This document shows positions 35,947 through 45,186 of a stretch of 64,000 nt of DNA, in pieces. The stretch comes from Aromatoleum bremense (GTDB taxonomy: Bacteria > Pseudomonadota > Gammaproteobacteria > Burkholderiales > Rhodocyclaceae): assembly GCF_017894365.1 (NCBI RefSeq), contig NZ_CP059467.1, forward strand, positions 2,604,001 through 2,668,000, in the 5' to 3' direction. Position 1 is the stretch's first letter; every line of letters starts with the position of its first letter. The notes under the pieces are model-generated. The model saw only the letters and a list, made by a program, of their open reading frames with translations, searched no databases and was not told the DNA's origin. A program made the translations under genes and the position numbers.

Positions 35947-35971
35947 AGCCAGCCGCGAGCTGGCTTTTTTT
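35947..35971 (+). terminator. Intrinsic terminator after cytochrome c gene
   Basis: agccagc (35947-35953) pairs with gctggct (35959-35965) around a 5-nt loop, and a run of seven T follows the stem's G/C part. It lies 19 bp after the stop codon. Confidence 0.9.
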
Positions 35972-36001
35972 CGCCCGCTCGGGGGGTAGTAGCCGTCGGG
36001 C

Positions 36002-38164
36002 TCAGTTCAGCAAACCGGCCGGCGGCCTCGTCATCCACGCGACGGTTTCATTCGGCGGAGTGGGGCGCGAATAATAGAAACCCTGCATCACGTCGCATCC
36101 GAGAGCCCGTAGCGTTTCGGCCTGCGCCGGGCGTTCGATGCCTTCGGCGATCAATTGCAGCCCGAAACCGCGCGCGATGCCGGTGATTGCCGAGATGATC
36201 GGATTCGTCACCGGTCCGTCGAGGTCGCGCACGAAGCTGCGGTCGATCTTCAGCGTGCTGACGGGTATTTTCTGCAGATAGGCAAGCGCCGAATAACCGG
36301 TGCCGAAATCGTCGATCGCGATGCCGAGACCGGCGTCGCGCAGCTGCCGCACCTTGTGTGCGACAAGCGTCGTATCCTGCATCATCATGCTTTCGGTGAT
36401 TTCGAGGTCGAGACGGTTTGGCGGGATGTCGTGCCGTTGCAGGCACTCGATGACCGCGGAGACGATGTCCTCACGTTCGAAATCGTGAGTCGACAGATTG
36501 AGCGACATCTTCAGGTCGGCAAACCCGGCCCGTCGCCACTGCGCCAGTTGCCCGCAGGCCGCATTCAACACCCAGCGGCTGATTTCGCCGATCAGGCCGA
36601 GTTCCTCGGCGAGCGGGATGAACAGGTCGGGGGCGACGAAACCGTGGGCCGGACGGTTCCAGCGCAACAAGGCCTCGGTGCCGACGACCCGCTGTTGCGA
36701 AAGACTGACCTGGGGCTGGAAGTAAAGCTGTAATTGTGACTGGTCGACTGCCGTGCGGAGATCGTTTTCGAGCGTGATCCGGTCATGATGGTGGTGGTTG
36801 AGTTCCGGGTCGAAGAACCGGAAACCGTTCTTTCCCGAACGCTTGACCTGATACATCGCGATGTCGGCGTGTTGGGTCAGCGCTTCGGCAGTCCCGCCGT
36901 CGCGCGGATAGAGCGCGACGCCGACACTCGCCGTCGCCCGGAACTCGCCGTGCCCGAGCGTGAACGGGGTGTCGAGCGCCTCGAGGATCTTGCGCGCAGT
37001 GGTTTCGGCATCGCGGGCGTGGCCGATGTCCGGAAGCAGGACCGTGAACTCGTCGCCTCCCAGGCGCGCCAGCGTGTCGCCGCGTCGCAGCGCCGCGGAC
37101 AGGCGGTCTGCGATACCGCGCAACAGCGCGTCGCCCTCGGCGTGGCCGTAGCTGTCGTTGACCAGCTTGAAGCGGTCGACGTCGATGAACATCACGGCCA
37201 GCGTGCCGCGCTGGCGCTGCGCCTGGACGATTGCCAGTTCGAGCCGGTCCTTGAACAGCACCCGGTTCGGCAGCTGGGTGAGCTGGTCGTGATAGGCCTG
37301 GAAAGTGATGATCTCTTCGGCGCGCTTGCGTTCGGAAATGTCGCGGGCGACGCCGTAGAGCCCGCAGGTGCGCCGGTCGGCGATGCCGGCGAGCATCGGC
37401 GTCCCCTGCAGCGCCACGGTGACGTATCCGGCCCCTGCCTGCCTTGGGCGGCGCAGGCGCAGTTCGACGGAAAAGGCAGCGCCGGCCGCGGTTTGTTCCG
37501 ACTCCAGCAGGTGTTCGATGCGCTCGGCGTCTTCCGGCATCACGAGCGACAGGAACGGGCGGCCGATCAGCTGGTCGCGCTCGAATCCGAGGAGGTCTTC
37601 GACGCGCGGGTTGAGGTAACTGAAGCGGCCCGCGGTATCGAGCGTGAAGATCAGGTCCGGCGAACTCTCGACGAGGTAGCGGTGCAGCCGTTCGGATGCG
37701 TGCAGGCGGCTGCTCATGGCCCGGTTCGCGCGTTCCAGCGCCGTCTTGTGCAGCGCGCCCTGCACGGCGCGCTGCAACTGCGCGACATGGTAGGGCTTGC
37801 GCACGAAGTCGTCCGCCCCGCGCCGCAACGCGCCGATCGCGGCGTCGATCGCATCCTCGCCGGAAATCATGATCACGGCTTCGCTGCGGCGACGGCTCGC
37901 GAGCCAGTCGAGCACGGCAAGACCGGTACCGTCCGGCAGGCGGTAGTCGAGCAGGATCAGGTCGTACTGCGTGTCGTGGAGCCGTGCAATCGTTTCGGCG
38001 ACGTTCGCGCACTCGTCGAAGCTGCGCCCGTCGCGGGCGAGCAGGTGCGGCAGGGCGCGCCGCAGCGGTGCGTCGTCATCGACGATCAGGATCCGCGCCG
38101 ACGCGCAATCCGTACGAGAGTCGGATGCACTGTCGTAGAAAGGCTCTTCTGCCGGAATAACCAT
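36002..38164 (-). CDS. REC-PAS-GGDEF-EAL response regulator
   Basis: A 720-residue cytoplasmic c-di-GMP regulator. Receiver (about 24-140): IVDDDAPLRR, phospho-Asp in LILLDYRLPDGTG, and KPY. PAS (about 160-280), GGDEF (about 285-445, with intact RLGGDEF), EAL (about 460-705, with TEALLRW, IDDFGTGYS and AEGIE). Both catalytic domains look functional, so activity may be switched by phosphorylation. It is the last gene of the cluster; the HDOD-histidine kinase 51 bp upstream is the likely cognate sensor. Confidence 0.93.
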   Translation of the reverse strand: MVIPAEEPFYDSASDSRTDCASARILIVDDDAPLRRALPHLLARDGRSFDECANVAETIARLHDTQYDLILLDYRLPDGTGLAVLDWLASRRRSEAVIMISGEDAIDAAIGALRRGADDFVRKPYHVAQLQRAVQGALHKTALERANRAMSSRLHASERLHRYLVESSPDLIFTLDTAGRFSYLNPRVEDLLGFERDQLIGRPFLSLVMPEDAERIEHLLESEQTAAGAAFSVELRLRRPRQAGAGYVTVALQGTPMLAGIADRRTCGLYGVARDISERKRAEEIITFQAYHDQLTQLPNRVLFKDRLELAIVQAQRQRGTLAVMFIDVDRFKLVNDSYGHAEGDALLRGIADRLSAALRRGDTLARLGGDEFTVLLPDIGHARDAETTARKILEALDTPFTLGHGEFRATASVGVALYPRDGGTAEALTQHADIAMYQVKRSGKNGFRFFDPELNHHHHDRITLENDLRTAVDQSQLQLYFQPQVSLSQQRVVGTEALLRWNRPAHGFVAPDLFIPLAEELGLIGEISRWVLNAACGQLAQWRRAGFADLKMSLNLSTHDFEREDIVSAVIECLQRHDIPPNRLDLEITESMMMQDTTLVAHKVRQLRDAGLGIAIDDFGTGYSALAYLQKIPVSTLKIDRSFVRDLDGPVTNPIISAITGIARGFGLQLIAEGIERPAQAETLRALGCDVMQGFYYSRPTPPNETVAWMTRPPAGLLN

Positions 38165-38215
38165 GGTTCTCCGATCTGATCAATGCACTCGATGGACGGA
38201 CAATGATGCCTCAGT

Positions 38216-40306
38216 TCAGGTGTTTGTATCCAGAGGTAACAGCAATTGGAAGCTGGTGCCGCTGCCGGCCTGGCTGCGGCAGAGGATCAGGCCGTGCCAT
38301 TGTTCGAGGATTTCACGGACGATCGACAGGCCGATGCCGTCGTGGCCGCTGCCCTTGCCGCTCGGACGGGGGCTGAAAAGATCCGCGAGCCGCTCCGGGG
38401 GCAGGCCGGGGCCGTTGTCGATCAGGCGGATTTCAAGGCATTGCCTGCCGTTTGCAAGCACCTGCCCGGGAACGGCAACCGAGAAGCGGCCGCCCGGGTG
38501 AAGGGCCTCGGCCGCATTGCGGAACAGGTTCAACAGCACCTGGCGGAGCGCCGAACCCGGGATTGCGGCAGCAGGCAGAGCGGCTGCGGCGCGCAGCTCG
38601 AACCGGATGCCGCGCCGGGCGAACAGGGATTCGCCGTACAGGCCGTGGAGTTCCTGCAGCAGTTCGGGGACGCGGCAGCGTGCGGGTTCGGATTCGGCAG
38701 CCGGAGTCTCGGCTGCCCGCTGCAGAAGGTCGGCGATGCGGTCCAGCTCGCCGTGCAGCGCGTCCATTTCCCCGGCGAGTCCGCTGGCGCCCGGATGGCG
38801 CTGGGCGACGATGCCGAGGTAACTCTTGATGACGGTGAGAGGGTTGCGCGCCTCGTGGACGATGCGTCGGACATGTTCGCGATGATGCGCCTCGATGCGT
38901 TCTTCGGCTTCGGCGCGAGCGCTCTGCCGCTGGTCGAGGTCGCGCAGGGCCCGCGCAGCGGCGGTCGCGAGTTCGGCCAGGATGCGGGCCGCCGCGGGAG
39001 CCAGCGGGCTGCGCTCGTCGGCTGCGATGACGGCAACGCCCGCGCCGTCCTTCAACCCCAGGGGCACGCAGCGGATCCCTTCCCGGCCGAGCCAGCGCAC
39101 GATGTGCCAGTCGGGGACGCTCCGCGGCGGCACGCCGGAGCGCAGGAAACATGACGAAGGGCTTGCCGTGCGGGCCGCCAGCGCGATGATGCTGGCTTCG
39201 TCCTCGAGGCGCAGGCGCAGCTCGCTGTACGGTTTCGCAATGTCCCGCCCCGCCGCCAGCGGCAACGCCTGGAGGATGCCGTGCTCGTCGGCGGCGACCA
39301 CGAATACCGCATCCGCATCGTTTCCGCACAGCAGGCGAAGCGCCATTATGAGGCGCTCCGCGACGCGTTGCGGGTCGAGGTCCATGAAGGCGGTCCGCAG
39401 GAGTCCGGACAGCGCCGTGTCGAGCATCGCATCAAGGCCCGATCCGCAAGGGCTCCCTGGCCTGGCAACAACCGGCGCACCGCTGCCGGCCCACTCGTCG
39501 CCCGGTTCGTCGCCCATCGCGTCGGTCAGCGCCGGCGGGGTCGAGGACTGCCGCACCAGGAAACCGACGTCGGTACGCAGGCTCAGGAGCGTCTCGACCG
39601 CCAGGCCGCACATCCGCGCGAGGCTTGGCAACTCGCGTTCCCAGCCCTCGCGGGCGAGCCGGCGCGCCGTCCGCAGCAGGGGCACGAGCGGATGGGCGGA
39701 CAGGCCGGCTTCTTCCAGCGGGTGGTCGAATGCCAGTGCGTCGGCAAGCGGGCCGGCGAGCCCGCACCGCTGAGCGACGGTCGCACCGAACGGGTGCCAC
39801 AGGCCGGCGAGATAGGCTTCGTCCGGATACGGGTAGCGGGTTTCCAGGGCGAGATGGAGCGCGCATTCAGCCGCCATCAGGGCCTCGCCGTAGCGCAGGC
39901 GGGCATCGCGATCGACAGGGGCCGCGCTCCATGCGATCTGCAGCAGCCAGGCACGCAGCACGCTGGCACCGAGGACCTGCAGTCGCTGCGAGAGTTCGAC
40001 GCGCAGTGTCGAGGCGAGGCGCTGCCGTGGCGGCAGCGGGGCGGCGACGAAAATCGAACAGAGCAGGGCCGGGTCGCGCAGGATCAGCGACGCGAGCTCG
40101 TCCCAGTCGGGCGCGTCGGGAACGAGCAGCCGCAGCGCACCCTCCCGGTGCTCGGCCAGGGGGGCGAAAGAACGGAGAGGAAAGAGGCCTTGCTCGGACA
40201 GGACCGTCATCGGGTGGCCGGGCGCTTTTGTCGGGACGATGGGGCATTCTAGGGGCGACGCGTTGCGCGCGATGTGACCGAATGCCTGCGGGAACGACTG
40301 ACGCAT
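38216..40306 (-). CDS. HDOD-containing sensor histidine kinase
   Basis: A 696-residue protein without clear membrane segments. N-terminal HDOD-like domain (about 45-240: LILRDPALLCSIF, LQVLGASVLRAWLL, YLAGLWHPFGATVAQRC), a GAF-like region (about 285-440), HisKA with the probable phospho-His in VRRIVHEARNPLTVIKSYLG (near 485), and HATPase with LLNLFRNAAEAL, DNGPGLPPERLADLF and GIGLSIVREI. ATG at 40306 is chosen because aggattaagt precedes it; ATG at 40210 lacks a ribosome-binding site. It probably phosphorylates the REC-GGDEF-EAL protein downstream. Confidence 0.88.
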   Translation of the reverse strand: MRQSFPQAFGHIARNASPLECPIVPTKAPGHPMTVLSEQGLFPLRSFAPLAEHREGALRLLVPDAPDWDELASLILRDPALLCSIFVAAPLPPRQRLASTLRVELSQRLQVLGASVLRAWLLQIAWSAAPVDRDARLRYGEALMAAECALHLALETRYPYPDEAYLAGLWHPFGATVAQRCGLAGPLADALAFDHPLEEAGLSAHPLVPLLRTARRLAREGWERELPSLARMCGLAVETLLSLRTDVGFLVRQSSTPPALTDAMGDEPGDEWAGSGAPVVARPGSPCGSGLDAMLDTALSGLLRTAFMDLDPQRVAERLIMALRLLCGNDADAVFVVAADEHGILQALPLAAGRDIAKPYSELRLRLEDEASIIALAARTASPSSCFLRSGVPPRSVPDWHIVRWLGREGIRCVPLGLKDGAGVAVIAADERSPLAPAAARILAELATAAARALRDLDQRQSARAEAEERIEAHHREHVRRIVHEARNPLTVIKSYLGIVAQRHPGASGLAGEMDALHGELDRIADLLQRAAETPAAESEPARCRVPELLQELHGLYGESLFARRGIRFELRAAAALPAAAIPGSALRQVLLNLFRNAAEALHPGGRFSVAVPGQVLANGRQCLEIRLIDNGPGLPPERLADLFSPRPSGKGSGHDGIGLSIVREILEQWHGLILCRSQAGSGTSFQLLLPLDTNT

Positions 40307-40368
40307 ACTTAATCCTGCGTCTCCGGACGCTGCCGGCAGGGGGAGCGCCCGCCGGGCTGCGGGCCGCT

Positions 40369-41505
40369 TCAAGCCTGCAGGCTGTCCGCGAAGCCCAGCG
40401 CGCCGACGATTGCGCGGTTGATCTGCTCCGGAGCGATCTGCAGTTCCGCCGCCTGCTTCTGCAACGCCGCAGGGTCGAAGCTTTCGCACTTTTTCGCCAG
40501 TTTCAGGAAGGGCGCATAGGCGCCCTGGTCCAGAAGCAGCGCGTCGCTGACCGCGGCGGGAAGGCTCATCTCTTCGAGCAGGCTCTGCATCGAGGTTCCG
40601 AGCATCACGTCGAGCAGCGAAAATGCGCCAGTGATGAAGAGGTTGTCATGTTCGGACTTGTCGAAGAACGCCGCGCCGATTTCTTCCATGAACCGGCCGC
40701 GCGAAATCGACGTCTGCATCATCGCCGGTGCGCCCGGGTCGCGGTTCGCGGTGACCAGCAGCAACGACAGCCATTTGTGCAGTTTCGCGTAGCCCAGGAT
40801 GCTGACCGCGTGGCGGAAGGACTGGATCTCGCACATCAGCCCGAATCCGGCGGAGTTGATGTAGCGCAACAGCTTGTAGGAAACCGCGACGTCCTGGCGC
40901 AGCACGGCCTCGATCTCGCGGATGTCGGCGTTGTTGCGCACCAGCCCGATCAGCCGGACGAGTTGCGCGTGCGCCGGCGACAGCTGCTTTGGCGGCTGGT
41001 TGCCGTGCAGGAAGAACCAGCCGGAGGCGCCGTCGTAGCCTGCCTGGACGGCCTGCCCGAAGGCGTCGACATTGGGCAGTCCCCACGCGAGGGCAATGCC
41101 GGGCGAACCCGACGAGGCCTGATGCTTCCTGCTGTCCATCAGGACGAAGCGCCAGTCGTAGCCGGCCGGCACCGGCGTTCCCGGCGCGAACCAGCTCAGG
41201 CACACGCTGACGCCGGCTTCGCGCAGCTGCGGCAGCAGGGCCTGCGTCTGCGGATGGGCAAGGGCCTGCACCGGGATCTCGACCATCGCGTTCGGCGGCG
41301 CCTGCCACTTCATCAGCTCCGGCATCGGCACGAGTTTGCCGAGGCAGAGGAAAATGGGGTGATGCGTCGGCCACGTCTCGCCCAGTCCGTTGAGCATTTC
41401 CACCACGGCGGCGATGTTCGGGGCATGGGCAATCAGGCGGTTCGCGGTGATCGCCCGGTTGCGGTTGACGACCGGTTCGCGCGTGAGAAAGGCAGTCTCG
41501 GCCAT
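40369..41505 (-). CDS. EAL-like/HDOD signalling protein
   Basis: A 378-residue protein: an N-terminal half (about 1-170) with EAL-like alternation but without EAL or DDFG catalytic residues, then an HDOD domain (about 175-345: IEAVLRQDVAVSYKLLRYIN, FRHAVSILGYAKLHKWLSLL, ITGAFSLLDVMLG). Same layout as the protein at 25981-27390. Likely a catalytically dead signalling adaptor. Its start is 4 bp from the reductase stop upstream, and the HDOD-kinase gene starts 62 bp downstream, so it belongs to one operon. Confidence 0.88.
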   Translation of the reverse strand: MAETAFLTREPVVNRNRAITANRLIAHAPNIAAVVEMLNGLGETWPTHHPIFLCLGKLVPMPELMKWQAPPNAMVEIPVQALAHPQTQALLPQLREAGVSVCLSWFAPGTPVPAGYDWRFVLMDSRKHQASSGSPGIALAWGLPNVDAFGQAVQAGYDGASGWFFLHGNQPPKQLSPAHAQLVRLIGLVRNNADIREIEAVLRQDVAVSYKLLRYINSAGFGLMCEIQSFRHAVSILGYAKLHKWLSLLLVTANRDPGAPAMMQTSISRGRFMEEIGAAFFDKSEHDNLFITGAFSLLDVMLGTSMQSLLEEMSLPAAVSDALLLDQGAYAPFLKLAKKCESFDPAALQKQAAELQIAPEQINRAIVGALGFADSLQA

Positions 41506-41509
41506 CGTC

Positions 41510-42535
41510 TCAGCGGCCCGCGTCGGAAGCGAAGGTGAATGCGTCGGAGAAGAAAGTCTCTGCGCGCAGGTGGCGCTCGGCGACGAGGTCCCGGCGCGCC
41601 GCGTCGATCATCGCCGGGGCGCCGCAGGCATACACTTCATGGGCGGAGAGATCGGGGAGGTCCTGCATCACGGCGTGGTGGACGAGACCCGTTCGCCCGT
41701 TCCACGAGTCGCCTGGGCCGGGTTCGGAGAGGACCGGAACGTACCGGAAGCCGGGCAGCAGCGATTCCCATGAGCGGGCCAGGTCGTCGAGGTAAAGACC
41801 GGCGCGGTCGCGCGCGCCCCAATACAACGTTATCGGACGTCGTTCTCCGGTGCGGATCGCGTGCTCGACGATGCTCTTGATCGGCGCGAACCCGGTGCCG
41901 CCCGCGATCAGCACCGTCGGTCCGCTGGAGCCTTCGTGCAGGCCGAAGCTGCCGAGCGGGCCTTCGAAGCGCAGGATGTCGCGCTCTTTCATCGCGTCGA
42001 ACACGTGGTCGGTGAATTGTCCGCCGGGCACGTGCCGGACGTGCAGTTCGAGGTGATCGGCATCCTCCGGCGCATTGGCGATCGAGAAGCTGCGGCGGCC
42101 GCCGCCGGCGAGGATGAAGTCGATGTACTGGCCGGCGTGGAAGCGGAAGGGGTCGCTGGCCGGCAGCTTCACGTCGACGATCATCACGTCCTGCGCGACG
42201 CGGCGCAGGCGCTGCACGCGACAAGGCAGCTTCTTGACCGGGATGTCGCCGGCGCGGCGCACATTGCGGGCTTCGATGACGAGGTCGCTGCGGGCGCGGG
42301 CACGGCAGAGCAGCGCGAGGCCGGCGGCGCGCTCCACGTCGGGCAGGGCGTTCGCCGAGACTTGGCCGATGTCGATCTCGCCGCTGACCACCCGGCCCTT
42401 GCATGCGCCGCACGCGCCGTCGCGGCAGCCGTAGGGAAGCAGCAATCCGGCAGCGAGCGCTGCGTCGAGAATGGTCTGGTCGTCTTCGGCGGTGAAGCGC
42501 TGTCCGTCAGGCTCGAGTGAAATCTGGAACGGCAT
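41510..42535 (-). CDS. [2Fe-2S] ferredoxin-NAD(P)H reductase fusion (CDP-6-deoxyglucoseen reductase-like)
   Basis: A 341-residue flavo-iron-sulfur reductase. The N-terminal plant-type ferredoxin has cluster cysteines in YGCRDGACGACKG (near 35-47) and the fourth in LALLCRA. The FAD domain carries RRSFSIANAPED, and the NAD domain GGTGFAPIKSIVEHA and CGAPAMID. Such proteins pass electrons to oxygenases or dehydratases. No such partner lies nearby; instead it is 4 bp from an HDOD gene, so its partner is unclear. ATG at 42535, with a 21-bp gap to the divergent epimerase gene. Confidence 0.9.
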   Translation of the reverse strand: MPFQISLEPDGQRFTAEDDQTILDAALAAGLLLPYGCRDGACGACKGRVVSGEIDIGQVSANALPDVERAAGLALLCRARARSDLVIEARNVRRAGDIPVKKLPCRVQRLRRVAQDVMIVDVKLPASDPFRFHAGQYIDFILAGGGRRSFSIANAPEDADHLELHVRHVPGGQFTDHVFDAMKERDILRFEGPLGSFGLHEGSSGPTVLIAGGTGFAPIKSIVEHAIRTGERRPITLYWGARDRAGLYLDDLARSWESLLPGFRYVPVLSEPGPGDSWNGRTGLVHHAVMQDLPDLSAHEVYACGAPAMIDAARRDLVAERHLRAETFFSDAFTFASDAGR

Positions 42536-42556
42536 CGGGCGTGAGATAATTAAAAC

Positions 42557-43444
42557 ATGAAGAGAATATTGATCGTCGGCAGCGGTGACGTTGCCATGCG
42601 GGCGATTCCGTGGCTGGCGAAACGCTTCCGGGTATATGCCGTGACGCGCAGCCCGACCGCGTGCGCGGCGCTCCGCTCCCGCGGCGCGATCCCGTTGCTC
42701 GCGGATCTCGACGACCGGCGCAGCCTCGCAAGACTGGCCGGGATCGCCGACGTGGTCCTGCATTTCGCCCCGCCTCCCGGCGCCGGCCTCCAAGACCCGC
42801 GTACCGCAGGGCTGCTGGCAGCGCTGGCGCAGCGGCCGAGTCTACCACAGCGGGTCATATACATAAGTACGACGGGCGTCTATGGCGACTGTGGCGGCGC
42901 GCGGGTCGGCGAGGCGAGCCGTTGCGTGCCGCGGACGGATCGCGCGCGGCGGCGCGTCGACGCCGAGCGCCGCCTGAGGCGTTTCGGGCGCCGCTGCGGG
43001 GTCGCCGTCAGCATCCTGCGCGCGCCGGGCATTTACGCCGCCGACCGCCTGCCGCTCGCGCGCCTGCGGCGGGGCGAGCCGGTGCTGCTGGCAGAGCAGG
43101 ACGTGCATACCCACCACATTCATGCCGATGACCTCGCACAGCTCGCCTGTGTCGCGATCTTTCGCGGACGCCCGGGGCGGGTGTATAACGCGGTCGATGA
43201 TACGAGCATGAAGATGGGGGACTATTTCGACTTCGCCGCGGATTTTTTTGGTGTTCCGCGGCCGCCGCGCATGAGCCGGGCCGACATCGCCGCGGCACTC
43301 TCGCCGATGGCGCTGTCGTTCATGTCGGAGTCGCGTCGTTTGTCGAACGAGCGCATCCGGCGCGAATTGCGCGTCCGCCTGAAATACCCGACCGTGCGCG
43401 AAGGGTTCGCCGCGGCACTCAACGATCGCGGAGGAAACATTTGA
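42557..43444 (+). CDS. NAD(P)-dependent epimerase/dehydratase-like protein (YeeZ-like)
   Basis: A 295-residue Rossmann-fold protein. The nucleotide-binding motif ILIVGSGDVAMRA is at residues 4-16; an atypical SDR layout follows, with YISTTGVYGDCGG near 97 (Tyr of the family at VYG) and HIHADDLAQL near 192. Substrate is unknown. Its stop overlaps the start of the HemJ-like gene (TGATG), forming a two-gene operon common in betaproteobacteria. Confidence 0.85.
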   Translation: MKRILIVGSGDVAMRAIPWLAKRFRVYAVTRSPTACAALRSRGAIPLLADLDDRRSLARLAGIADVVLHFAPPPGAGLQDPRTAGLLAALAQRPSLPQRVIYISTTGVYGDCGGARVGEASRCVPRTDRARRRVDAERRLRRFGRRCGVAVSILRAPGIYAADRLPLARLRRGEPVLLAEQDVHTHHIHADDLAQLACVAIFRGRPGRVYNAVDDTSMKMGDYFDFAADFFGVPRPPRMSRADIAAALSPMALSFMSESRRLSNERIRRELRVRLKYPTVREGFAAALNDRGGNI

Positions 43445-43863
43445 TGCTGGTGGTCAAGGCGCTGCACATCACGTTTGTCGTGAGCTGGTTCGCCGGGCTG
43501 TTCTATCTGCCGCGCCTGTTCGTGAACCATGCGATGGTCGAGGACGCGGCGACGCGCGAGCGCCTCGCGCTGATGGAATACAAGCTGTACCGGTTCATGA
43601 CGCCGCTCGGCATCCTCGCGGTCGGCCTCGGCTTCTGGCTGTGGTTCGGCTTCGGCGACAGGATCGCGATCGGCGGCTGGCTGCATGCGAAAACGATGCT
43701 GGTGCTGTTCCTCGTCGCGTACCACCTGTACTGCGGCAAACTGATGCGGGATTTCGCCGCCGGCCGCAACACCCGCAGCCATGTCTGGTTCAGGGTGTTC
43801 AACGAAGTGCCGGTGCTGGTGCTGTTCGCGGTCGTCTTTCTCGCGGTGTTGAAGCCGTTCTGA
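43444..43863 (+). CDS. HemJ/CopD-like (UPF0093) membrane protein
   Basis: A 139-residue inner-membrane protein with four hydrophobic segments. The N-terminal VKALHITFVVSWFAGLFYLP with LFVNHA matches the HemJ/UPF0093 signature, including the conserved His. HemJ is the haem-dependent protoporphyrinogen IX oxidase of many bacteria; CopD-type annotation is the alternative. ATG at 43444 shares a base with the preceding stop. A TTG one codon earlier is less likely. Confidence 0.8.
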   Translation: MLVVKALHITFVVSWFAGLFYLPRLFVNHAMVEDAATRERLALMEYKLYRFMTPLGILAVGLGFWLWFGFGDRIAIGGWLHAKTMLVLFLVAYHLYCGKLMRDFAAGRNTRSHVWFRVFNEVPVLVLFAVVFLAVLKPF

Positions 43864-43984
43864 CGTACAGTGCCGGCGGCGAGGCGGTCGCACGATCGCT
43901 TTGCCGCCGCGCCGCCCGATGCGTCGCATCCTTTCCGATTCCCTTTCCTTTCTTTCCCTTCCCTTTCCCGTCGCGGTCCCCGAT

Positions 43985-45145
43985 ATGTCCGAATCCTTTT
44001 TTTCCCCCTGTCCGCGCGGCCTCGAGCCGGCGCTCGCCGAGGAACTCGCGACGCTCGGCGCCGCTTCGATCGCGCCGACCCACGGCGGGGTCGGTTTTTC
44101 CGGCGACTGGCGCGTGTGCTACCGCGCCAACCTCGAGAGCCGCCTCGCGACCCGCGTCATGTGGCGCCTCGCCGAGGGGCGCTACCAGAGCGAGGAGGAC
44201 ATCTATCGCCTCGCCTACGGCGTGACCTGGGCGAAGTGGTTCACCGTCGACGACACGATCCGCATCCATGTCACGGCGAAGCAGTCGCCGCTGAAAAGCC
44301 TCGAATTCATCACGTTGCGCATCAAGGACGCGGTGTGCGATCACTTCCGCACCGTGACCGGCAAGCGCCCGAGCGTCGACACCGCGAATCCGGCCATCCG
44401 CATCCACGCCTTCCTGACGCGCGACCGCGTCACGCTGTATCTCGATACCTCCGGCGAGCCGCTGTACAAGCGCGGCTTCAAGCCGGCCGCCGTCGAAGCG
44501 CCGCTGAAGGAAAACCTTGCCGCCGGCATCCTGCGCCTGTCGGGGTGGCAGCCGGGCGAAGCGCTGCTCGATCCGATGTGCGGCAGCGGCACTTTCCTCA
44601 TCGAGGCAGCGCAGATCGCGCTGGACATCGCGCCGGGGCTCGGCCGCGGCTTCGCGTTCGAGCGCTTCCGTCATCTCGATCGCGCGGCCTGGGCAAGCAT
44701 CCGACAGGCGGCCGAGGCACGTCGCCAGCCGCCGCGGCGGCTGAAGATATACGGCTCGGATATCGTCGGCGAGCAGGTGCGGCGCAGCCGCGTCAACCTG
44801 CAGTCGGCGGGGCTCGGCGATTGCGTCGTCCTCGACCGCGCCGATTTCCTCAAGCTCGAACCGCCGGCGGAGTCGGGCGTGCTGGTGACCAATCCGCCCT
44901 ATGGCGTGCGTATCGGCGAGGCGGAAGAACTGGCGGCGCTGTATCCGCAGTTCGGCGATGCGTTGAAGCAACGCTGGAGCGGCTGGCGCTGCTATTTCCT
45001 CACGGCCGACCCGGCGCTGCCCAAACTGATCGGGCTCAAGGCCAGCAAGCGCACGCCACTATTCAACGGCGCGCTCGAATGCCGGCTGTTCGAATACCGG
45101 ATGGTCGCCGGCAGCATGCGGCGCAAGCCGGCCGGCGGCGAGTAG
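43985..45145 (+). CDS. RlmL-type THUMP-containing RNA methyltransferase
   Basis: A 386-residue SAM-dependent 23S rRNA guanine-N2 methyltransferase-like enzyme. A ferredoxin-like/THUMP N-terminus (about 1-165) is followed by the methylase fold with motif I LLDPMCGSGTFLIEAA (near 195) and catalytic NPPYGVRI (near 302). It corresponds to only the RlmL half of the fused E. coli RlmKL, as usual in betaproteobacteria. ATG at 43985 starts the conserved SFFSPCPRGLEPALAEEL. Confidence 0.92.
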   Translation: MSESFFSPCPRGLEPALAEELATLGAASIAPTHGGVGFSGDWRVCYRANLESRLATRVMWRLAEGRYQSEEDIYRLAYGVTWAKWFTVDDTIRIHVTAKQSPLKSLEFITLRIKDAVCDHFRTVTGKRPSVDTANPAIRIHAFLTRDRVTLYLDTSGEPLYKRGFKPAAVEAPLKENLAAGILRLSGWQPGEALLDPMCGSGTFLIEAAQIALDIAPGLGRGFAFERFRHLDRAAWASIRQAAEARRQPPRRLKIYGSDIVGEQVRRSRVNLQSAGLGDCVVLDRADFLKLEPPAESGVLVTNPPYGVRIGEAEELAALYPQFGDALKQRWSGWRCYFLTADPALPKLIGLKASKRTPLFNGALECRLFEYRMVAGSMRRKPAGGE

Positions 45146-45186
45146 GCGCGCGGCCGGCCGAGGCAGCGGCCCGGGGGCCGGACGCT

